From the NCBI GenBank assembly GCA_037367355.1, contig CM074700.1, positions 1,674,001 to 1,738,000 of the forward strand: a stretch of 64,000 nt of DNA, read 5' to 3'. Below are positions 55,352-64,000 of the stretch, piece after piece. The translations under genes and the position numbers were made by a program. The notes under the pieces were generated by a model. It had not been told where the DNA came from. It ran no database searches and worked only from the letters and a program-made list of their open reading frames with translations. The stretch's first letter is position 1. Every line of letters starts with the position of its first letter. The DNA comes from Neoscytalidium dimidiatum (lineage: Eukaryota; Ascomycota; Dothideomycetes; Botryosphaeriales; Botryosphaeriaceae).

Positions 55352-57566
55352 CACTTTTGTGTTTGCGTACCCATGAGAATCAGTTCGACAGCGTGGTCCA
55401 AACTTCTTTGGCTGTGATGTTGGGTAGTTGCTGATGGCATCGGAAGCTGTTTGTTCGCTCGGCCGAACAACTTTCTCTTCAGACCACTTGAGCAATAAGC
55501 GTCGTTTAAAACCCGTTGGCACCGGTTAATGATGCATTGAGATCAAATGCAGTCGTAAGATTTGCCATGTAGAAGGACGACACGGAGGTGAGAGCTGGCA
55601 AGGAGAAGTATTTATGTATACATTATGTACGTGCGGCATCAAGTCCGACACATTTGCAGATCTGCTCGTAGCACGACAATAAGGCGGGAGTGATCCGGAT
55701 GTGTAAGCGAAATTTGTCTACGGCACCGACTGACAGTTTGGGTGTCCACGGTTCAGTGAGTTGGTGACGCCGCTAGCAAAAACAGTCCGTGCTGTCTAGG
55801 AACGCGTCACGTCCAGATCCTGCAATGGTAGCGCTCTAGAGTACCAAATTCAGTATTTCGTTCCCGTGCGATCGCCTGAAAAGGAGTATGGGAAGCGGAA
55901 AGGTTCCATGTCCGTCTCATTTTATTCCCGCAGGCGGGAATGTGATTCGCTCAGAAGTCCGTCCGGGCGGTCTTAGCTCCAACTTTAAGCTTCGAGCTCC
56001 TTTGTCGCAGTCCAAGCCCCGCTTGGCTCGCCGTAAGGCTGAAGGTGAAACGGACTTAATATATCATCTACGTGGCAGTGGCAGTTGCACCTCGTGTTCT
56101 CCCGCTGTATGTGCTTTTCTCTTTTCGATGCAGCAGAGCGGGCGGCGCTCATGTTTGGGTTGCTGAGCCAAAGAAAGACTAAGTTGTTCGAAAGTCTCTT
56201 GCTGCCCCCCAAAAACTCAAGCCGAGTCCGTCGCGACCTAGGTTAGTTAACAGCCCTTGGACCAACCTGGCCGGGAAAGCACCGCATCTCATCCGACGTG
56301 TGAATCGTGTTCCCTCGTGATATTTCACGGAATGGCTCGACCCACGCTCGGATTTTGTGTGCGCAGGCTCTCTGTTAGTCCGGGTCGTACCGGAAACGTC
56401 ATGCAGGGCCCGGATCAGATCGACCAGATCATCGACCTGCATCAACTCAGACACAACGTCCCGCAACCTCATTACGAAGACCCACCCTCTCTCAGGCATC
56501 TGGCACACGGGCAGCCAACCCGACTGCCTTGGGACTATAACGATGTGACAGGTCGCATGCCGAGACAAAAATGGTGGTGTCTCCGAAACCAAGAACCAGG
56601 CAGCGGCCTGCTGAGCCGTAGGCTCCGCAACGGGGTGCTTGCAGATCCGAAAGCCTAAATCGTGCACACCGAAAAGCTTCCACGAATCCACTAGCTAAGG
56701 AGGGGCGAAAGTGAGGCATCAAGTTTCCAGTCCAGCAACCAGGCAACTGTATTCATACGATCCTACGCGAAAAGACGTTTCATGCTGCTACCGCGCTCCT
56801 GATTGCGAGCCGTTGATCGGCTTGTCATGGCAACATGTCACTTTTCCGCACAACGCTCTGTGGGAACCCCCTGACTTGGGATGGTGGACTCACACCCAAT
56901 CTTGGCCATTGGGCCACGGGTTTCCGGCGACTCTACCGGCAGATGGCCACCAACGAAGGCAATCGAAGCCGGTCACTGGCAGGGTTGGTGACGCGGATGC
57001 GCGGGCCCGCACATCATGCATGAACATCGGACATGCCATAATAAGCCCGCCCGCCAAGGATCACCCGGGACGATGTATGCACATGTTTCCCGTTAGCGAA
57101 GGATGCTGTTGCTTACGCCCACCGCAATCCTTGTCGTGGTTGAGTGCACGACCTCTACCTGGCAGGATCTCACCTGCAAAGCCTCGCCCACCACTTCAAC
57201 GAGGCTTGGAACAACTCATTGCGCTCGCTCGCTCGCAAATTGCGCCACCCGAGCCGCCAAGGACCCTTCTGGCTCCCGCAAGAAGCTATTTCGAGCCAAT
57301 AGGAACGTTCGACCGTGGCGCCGGCCTCCACACGGGCCCTTGCATGGGCCAACCAAGAGATCTCCGCGCAAGGCAATCAACGTTATACGTACCCGCAACG
57401 TTCCGTCGAGCTTGATGAACCGCTTCCGTGTCCAGTTCTCGAATTCTTTACTTTCTTGCTCGACTTTCTTTAAAACGGCCCTTTTCCTTTCCCTCTTCTT
57501 CCCCTTCTTCCCCGTTCCCGCTCGGTATGCCGGAGAACTCTCTCCAGCACCGGAGAGCGGCAAGCT
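55352..57566. other. 2.2-kb region without a supported gene
   Basis: ORFs up to 234 codons (56,711-57,415) overlap others on both strands, lack family resemblance and have no codon signature. The last 90 bp (57,460-57,530) are a strong pyrimidine tract (CCTTTTCCTTTCCCTCTTC), typical before fungal start codons. Confidence 0.5.
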
Positions 57567-60316
57567 ATGGCCGTCAATGGGGTGACGGTGATCGCTCTCG
57601 AGTGGGGGATCTTCGTTCCGCTGGTTACCGCATTCGTCCTTATCCGCTACATCGTCCGATATCTCTATCCATCCAAGTTCACCTCTCTCGGTAACTGGTT
57701 GGTCGGCATCTCGTTTGCACTATTTTTACTTGGTCCATCGCTGGACACTGTGGTGTGGCAGGCTGGATTCTACAGTGATAAGGCTGCACTGGAAACGCCT
57801 GTCAGTGATGCTACTACTGGGTATGGCCTGAAAGTATGTTACCCCCCCCACAAGTTCCGTTTGAATTTCCAAAGCGCCATCAACATGTTGTCTCCCAGAG
57901 TTAGCGGTTCCAGATTCCATTGCATTTCTCGTCCCAAAGTTCCCTTTCCCGGCATCACGCATCGCCCACTCGTGTGGCCATTTGCTTCAAAACACCTCTT
58001 TCCCAGTACCCGGTTTCTGAGCTGCAACCCGGTGACGATCAGATGGCTTTAATCTCCCGTTCGAATTTGGCATTCCCCGCTCGCGTGCGCAGATCCCTCA
58101 TTTCCTAATGACGTCTAACCTTTTTTCCGCACAGATTGCATACTTTAATTGGATCATGTTCTACGTCACGCTTTGGGTCATCAAGGGCGCCATTCTTTCC
58201 GTCTACTATCAAATTATTCCGAGAGACTCGAAAGTTCATTGGATGACCTTGCACGCACTCAGCTTCGTTACGGGCATGGCATTCCTCACGACCTTACTTC
58301 TCAACCTCGTCTGGTGCAGGCCTATCAGACTGAACTGGAGCCTCAATGCAGACGAGACTTGTTTTGCGCCTTTCGACACAACGGTTGTCGTCATCACAGG
58401 CGCAATGCAAGTGGCGATAGACGTGGCAAGTACGGCTCTCAACCAGCGATCTTTAGAGATATCAGTGCTCCTTCAACAAACGCTTCTTCGGAGGCTAACG
58501 CACGGACAGTCGTTATTCTTCCTTTTCCTATCCTCTTCGCTCTCAGTGCTTCGACGGTTGAAAAAGCAAGCATCGCCGCTGTCTTTGCCATGGGAGTCCT
58601 CAGCATAGTGGCAACTGTTTCTCGTCTAATCTGGATCTTTGCAACAGAAAGCTTAGAGTTGTACACGGTGCTTGCCAGAACAGAATTGACCGTTAGCATG
58701 ATTGTGGCATGCTGTCCAGCGCTCCGCGTGCTCGCCACCCAGACTTCAGCAACGGCAACAACGCCACACAGCGGGATCTTCGCCAGCCGAAGGCTGGGAG
58801 AAGTCGACCCCGTGTCACGATGGTCACGGCCCACGAGCTCTGGAACGCACGTCACCGCTGCAACTTCATTACCTCCGCTACACAGCCAGCGGCGACGTCC
58901 ACAACCCGATGGTAGGACCACCTCCACTGCATCAGCTGCATCATCCGTTTAGATATTCTTGTAATTCTACAACCACATAATGATTTTCAGCATCCTTCTT
59001 CCAAAATTCGACACACATCATCACACCCCTTTTCCTCTACCAGATGCTATACTATGAAGCCAATGTTTACCTGACGCCAATATCTCTTGTTCTTTCAACC
59101 AACAGGCCGGTTCGCGCTCCTCCCACCGCTCAACCTGCACCACCACGGCTCCAACAACAGCATCGGCCAGTCCTCCCTGATCCACCAGCACCTCCTCCAC
59201 AGCCAACGCAGCAGCCTCAGCATCGGTCGCGACAACAACAACACCAGCAACACCAGCAACACCTTCCGCAGCCCCAACCCAACGCTCCACACTCGCGACG
59301 CCTCCAGGTCCACCTACAATGACACGCTCTACAGTCCCGCAGGTTGGACGGCGCCCGCCACGCGCCCGAGCAACCTAACCGACCGCCCCTCCTACGACCT
59401 CATCCAACTGCGCACGCCGTCCCTCCGCAGCAAGAAGAGCCAAAGCCACAGCCACACCCACAGCCGCAACGCCAGCAACCACCACCTCCGCAACGCCAGC
59501 ACCACCACAACAACAACAACAACAACAGCCGGCGGCGGCTGCGGCGCCATCAGCCCAATCAGCCCGCTCGCCCCAGCTGCCTTCGCCCACCACGCCAACA
59601 GCCACGCCGACGCGCCGCCGCCGCCGCCGCCGCCTCCGCCCCTCTCGTCCGCCCACGCGACGGCCACCACCACCACCTCCTCCTCCTTCCTCCGCACCAC
59701 GCCCTCCCCGCCGCCCCTCCCCGCCGCCCGACCGCCTCCTCCGTCAGCGACAACGACGCACCGCTCCGCAGCGCCGACGGCCCCAGCGAAGTACCCCCGC
59801 ACCCCGACGACCCCGACCCACGCGGCCGCCCCGCCCCTCTCGCCCGTCAGCCCGCTGAGCCTGACGGCCCCGCCGCTACCGCTGCCGCTGCCGCTGGAGC
59901 ATCTGCGCGCCGCCGCGGCGGGGAGCGACGGCGGCTCGCCGGCGCCGAGCATCGAGGACATGTATTTCGGCCGGTCGGACGTCAGCGTCAAGGACCTGGA
60001 GGCGATGGACGGGTTCGAGCGGCTGGACGTGCTGGATCTGGTGGACGCGGCCGGGGCGGAGGAGGACGACGACGACGACGACGACGGGGAGGCGGGTGGT
60101 GTGGGGGTGGCGGTGACGACGGGGGAGGGGGAGAGGGTGTCGGGGTGGGGGAATATGGATATGGGGAGAGGGGGTTGGGAGGACGGGAGGCAGTGCGGTG
60201 ATGGTGGCGCGGAGAGGTATGGTGCGGGGAGGGCGTCGGCGGGTGCGCGGGGCGGGTGGATCAATGGGAAGTGGAAGGGGAAGGGGGTTATGGGGGACGA
60301 GTCAGTTTGGTTGTGA
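57567..60316 (+). CDS. Seven-TM fungal rhodopsin-like integral membrane protein with long disordered tail
   Basis: Exons 57567-57833, 58135-58429, 58510-58911 and 59106-60316 give 724 residues with agreeing phases. Seven hydrophobic helices are visible (about 10-32, 42-65, 90-116, 125-150, 165-193, 200-225, 235-253). They match the fungal rhodopsin-domain (PTH11-related) family, including YFNWIMFYVTLWVIKGAIL, LLLNLVWCRP and VILPFPILFAL. The Cys-rich CFEM domain of classic Pth11 is absent. The last exon is a tail of about 400 residues rich in Ser, Thr, Pro, His and Ala, with poly-Thr, poly-Pro and an eight-Asp run, probably cytoplasmic and disordered. Such proteins are candidate surface receptors. 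Introns 1 (301 nt) and 3 (194 nt) are long for this genome. Confidence 0.82.
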
Positions 60317-61779
60317 GATGCTGGGGATGGGAATGAATTGGCCCTTGTGGGGAGAGATCTTCTATGGCGTCCTTGGTTCTGGTGTTTTTTTCGGGTTGTT
60401 GGCGGAGGTGGAGAAGGTAGCGTTTGGTGAGGTTTGACGATGGAACGGATGCGGTGGAAATGTATATTGAAAGCACACACACGCACGTACGCACGCACAT
60501 GAACACTCGATTTGTAGATAAGACCGTCTCACATGTTCGCTCATTGATGGAGTTTTCAGGTATCAAGAGGAGTGCCGCGAGGCAAAACAAATGCACATTA
60601 TTGAATATTACGGTCTTTATGATGCCATCGATTCATTTCCATTCCGGCTAAACTACCTTTACGACGTTCTGGAATCATGATACCTATGATGAGGAAGAGA
60701 ATCGGACTAGCTTCTAAACTTGCTCGCTTTTACGCCCTGCGTCGATCCATCACGAAACGCCTGACGCCCGGGCAAAGGCGATGAATACACACTTGCTTCT
60801 TTGTGTAAACGTCGAATCCCATGTGGTGGAAACTGTCCATCCTTTTCTATCCACATATCTTCAAACGCTTATTAGCGTCAATGGAACAGCCAATGTAGGA
60901 ATACACAGCCTCATAAGTTGCCCTTTTCGAAATTCAACAGTCAGATAGTGAGCACAGAGAACCAATCAGAGAGATTACTGATGCCGGGATGCAGCTTTGT
61001 CTCATTGGTCTATTTATTTCTTAGCCCCTCTCTGTGGCTGGGCACGCAAATTCCCGCATTCTGCTGATCTGCACCCTCACCGCAACTTCACTTTACTGCG
61101 CCCTACAATTCAGAGCTGGGGAAATTTGAGGACGTTAGCTGACAGATATGAACTCTCGTGCCAAGAGATACACATGGCCGCTTTTTTTTTTTTTTGGCAT
61201 GGCTTCTAAAATACTGCAATTGCATTGTGGAAATGATTTCACCCGATCATCCAATGACCCTTGAAAAGGCCGATATCATTGCGCCGATGCACAACATGAA
61301 GACGGCTTCTTCTAAGGGAAAAAGAGGGGGGGAGTGAAGCAACTGATTTCGTAAGTGAACTGATACTCGAAAGGGCCGCTCATTGCATTTTTTTATTTTT
61401 TTTTTTTTGCGGAGGGTGGAACTGATTTAGCAATTCTGCTTCGATATTCATCACGTTCCAATTATCTAACAACGAAGATTTTCAGAATTGCCGTGGTAGC
61501 GCGAAGTTCTATTTGCACAATAGTTTTCAAGGCAAGGGTGAGGACTATCTAACTTACACTCCGTCTATTCTATCAGAGACACCAAGAAAACGAAAGCGCT
61601 GACCATAACAGAGACACAGGACGCCGCCGTGAAAAAGTCTCCAACCGCCCCACCGCCGTGCGACCCCTTGCCAAACCACCCATCCCATATTCCCGGCCGA
61701 AAATCAGGCACAGCCTCGTTCCTCGCCTCCCCGCCGCCCAACCCGATCTCCGCCCTCCCACCGACCGCCACGACCTCGT
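60317..61779. other. Intergenic between the 7TM gene and the RTA1-like gene
   Basis: Contains T-runs at about 61,181-61,194 and 61,387-61,408 and an ACGCAC tract near 60,480-60,500. No supported gene is seen. The two flanking genes converge here. Confidence 0.5.
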
Positions 61780-63207
61780 TCAAACCGCCGTGCCCAGCGC
61801 CGGATCCGCCCTCCCCTCCTTGCACCGGCTGCCGTCCCCCTCCTCCTCCTTGTCGTCGTCCCCCTCCCCCGCCCGCACCGTCGACGCCGTCGAAAACGGC
61901 CTCATCCCGACGCCCGCCTCGCCCTCCTCCCCGTGCTTCCCCCCGCGCAGGAACCGCGCCGGATGCACGAGGTTGAAGACGACGACGGCGGCGACCATCA
62001 TGGCGCCGTCGAGCACGATGAAGAAGACCTCGTGCGTGATGAGGTAGCCGTCCCAGCCCTGCAGCAGCTCGACGGTGCGGTAGATGCTGCGCACGTAGAT
62101 GAAGGCGACGCTCACGACGGTCGCGGAGACCAGGACGCGCAGGTCGCGGGGCAGGCCGCGGCGGCCGACGCGCCGCAGGAAGATGACGAAGAGCGCGCAG
62201 AAGAGCGTGATGGCGACCATCTGGAAGATGATGCCGGCCACCATGATGTTCGTGCCGGGCGCCGTGTCGTCGGGCGGCGTGGCGGACGAGGCGATGCTGG
62301 CCATGGCGCCGCCGACGGCCTGCACCACGAGCGAGATCACGTCGGCCGTGCAGAAGATGATGAGGTAGGTCCGTGGCCGTAACGGCGAGGTGTGCGGGCC
62401 GCAGAGCGTGACGAGTCGGCCGAGGATGATGTAGAGGGCTGCGGTCCAGAAGGTCGGGGCTGTTGGGCGCGGGGGTGGCGATGTTAGCTTGGTTGGACGG
62501 ACGGGTTGGTGGGTGGAAAGAAGAAAATGGGTGAGGTTTGGTTCTGGGGGGGTGGGGTTTGGGAGTTGTGGCATGCGAGTGATTCTCGCCGTTGTACAGG
62601 TTTGGTGTCGGAGGAGAAAATGGTTTTCAGTGTGGGTGGCGTGATGGTGCGGACTACGTTCAAAAGCATTCTGTTTTGAAAGTTCAGAGCGCATACGGAG
62701 CTGAAGAATCGTCTGGACGTGAATGTTGCCAATGTTCTTGAGCATTTACATCCGGACGAATACTTCATCTGTCCTTATGAAGTGGCCAGGTCGTTGCAAT
62801 GCTTTCGAACGTGGTCTCATTCCCGCTGGGGATGCCGTTTGAGGAGGGCTTACCGATGATCAGGGTCGTGATTTGCATCAGAAATGCATCGTCGTTGTAC
62901 GGACATGAGGATGACCATAGTCTTCCAACCCAGCCGATGACTTCCGCTGTTGGAAAGGAGCAGTTAGTACAGCGGCGTTGCAGAGTTCGCATGGTCGGCG
63001 TATCAGGGGGTGCTTACTCAGCCCACCGATGGCGAACAGCAAGGTCCACCATCGTCGACTCCATACCGTTTGGCCTAGATGAACCAAGGTCGAGACGCCA
63101 AAAAGAGCAATGAAGGTGATGCCGGCGGCCTCGGATGGGACGTAGCCGTAGGAGGTGTCGATGCCTGGCCGGTACGCCGCGCATCCCTTCCGCATTTCGG
63201 CGTCCAT
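61780..63207 (-). CDS. RTA1-type lipid-translocating membrane protein
   Basis: Exons 63207-63018, 62946-62854 and 62459-61780 on the - strand give 320 residues, normal for the family. Seven membrane segments alternate with short loops, and the family stretches APTFWTAALYIILGRLV, LIIFCTADVISLVVQAVGG and FIYVRSIYRTVELLQGW are clear. The last is the hallmark RxIYRxxE of RTA1/RTM1/RSB1 proteins. Yeast relatives protect against 7-aminocholesterol or move sphingoid bases. The N-terminus ends up outside, with paired Cys-like spacing (KGCAAYRPG). The acidic tail (EGDDDKEEEGDG) is cytosolic by the same topology. Intron 2 is 394 nt, unusually long, but phase 1 joins IIG to APTFW exactly. Confidence 0.86.
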
Positions 63208-64000
63208 TTTCACAATTTTCCACGACGAATAGGAAGGATTACAACAAAGATAGCTTTGGAGGTGGCAGGAAGTGATGTGAGCCTGAAACGAGGAGGAATA
63301 TACAGTGGTCGGATTTGGCGGTTTAAGTGTTTTGGCAGAGCCTCAGCCATCGTCGGTCGACGGAGGCCGTCTTCGTGGGTACCGGACCCGCATCATGCCG
63401 TGCAATCTGCCAATCCGGAAGCCACGGGGGGCAGTGCGATGGCGCAGGAAGAACGGCCTCGAAGCCTTAAGTCCGCATGTTGACGTCCAATGCCAGCAAC
63501 GGTCTCGCGAAGACTACCGGATTGGGTAATCACAACGCGGCGGCCGGGCTGACTTTTTCGCCAAAGGTACCGAAGCGCGTCTACCGTTGACGTATGCCGG
63601 CTTCTTACGTGTGGCGTGGGCGCGGTGCAGTTGGGGTGGAAGAGGCTCAGCCTTACAAGAGCTCCGAAGTGGAGCGAGACGCACCGATGGGACTTCGCCG
63701 CGTGGAACAACACCATTTCTCGTGCCGCCGCAGATTCGCATTGCGCCATCTTGCTGCCTGATGCGTCTTCCTCTCACGTTAGAGCGGAGGGCAGATGCGT
63801 CCGGCTGAACGGCACACCGCGCGCTAGACCCAATGTGGCAGAAATGTCGCGAGATGCTCGTCGGCCGTGCGTATGCCGGGTTGGGCCAATGGGCAGCCGG
63901 CAGTCCGTGCCGAGCGCGTCCCTCTATATCGCAGCCATCTCACTGGAACACGGGACACGGCGAAGCCAATCTGGCAGTGTTGTCGCGATCCAGAATTGCA
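63208..64000. other. Upstream of the RTA1-like gene to the window end
   Basis: Overlapping ORFs on both strands (63,393-63,808) show no family resemblance. Nothing is supported here. Confidence 0.45.

Noticed and set aside
56711..57415. 234-codon + ORF upstream of the 7TM gene
   Set aside because: No family resemblance, overlaps competing ORFs, and lies in the promoter side of a real gene.

Overview
The window looks like a chromosome segment of a filamentous ascomycete (Pezizomycotina). It has short GT-AG introns of mostly 45-80 nt, compact genes, Zn2Cys6, HET, RTA1 and fungal rhodopsin-like families, and a large AT-rich block bearing the signature of RIP (repeat-induced point mutation, C to T at CpA). 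I cannot name the species.

Bases 1 to about 18,730 are a RIP-mutated transposon block with no intact gene. An older Ty3/Gypsy chromovirus on the + strand (1-5241, resuming at 11,810) is split by a complete, younger chromovirus on the - strand (5242-11804). The younger element has two 384-bp LTRs and a perfect 5-bp target duplication, ACTAA, and the older element's reading frame resumes exactly across the insertion. The younger element also carries the wreck of an extra + strand ORF between its 3' LTR and pol. A Ty1/Copia pol (+) fills about 15,300-18,030. In the older element CpA and TpG are essentially absent. In the younger one RIP is partial and clearly strand-biased.

From about 18.8 kb the DNA is ordinary gene-bearing sequence. 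Genes that read as intact are: a membrane-anchored ubiquitin hydrolase (-), ALB1 (+), phosphoketolase (+), a Zn2Cys6 regulator (+), an FMN-dependent alpha-hydroxy-acid dehydrogenase (+, 8 exons), a GFA/CENP-V-type Zn protein (-), a sulfatase (-), a BAHD/trichothecene-acetyltransferase-like enzyme (+), a Moco sulfite-oxidase-like protein (-), a nitrilase (+), a 7TM rhodopsin-like protein with a long disordered tail (+), and an RTA1-type membrane protein (-).

Between them lies an unusually rich set of gene wrecks: a border gene with a stop, a dienelactone hydrolase fragment, an amino-acid permease, a DHDPS-family aldolase, a maltose/sugar MFS transporter, an ankyrin protein and a HET-domain protein. 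Most are catabolic, transport or self-recognition functions, which fits an accessory, fast-evolving region next to a transposon block. The genes do not form one obvious pathway. The sulfatase, Moco oxidase, nitrilase, acyltransferase and broken sugar transporter suggest a loose xenobiotic or nutrient-use neighbourhood, which is inference only.

I saw no tRNA, rRNA or CRISPR array. Exon boundaries were deduced by hand from GT-AG sites, branch-like motifs, phase and protein-family continuity.
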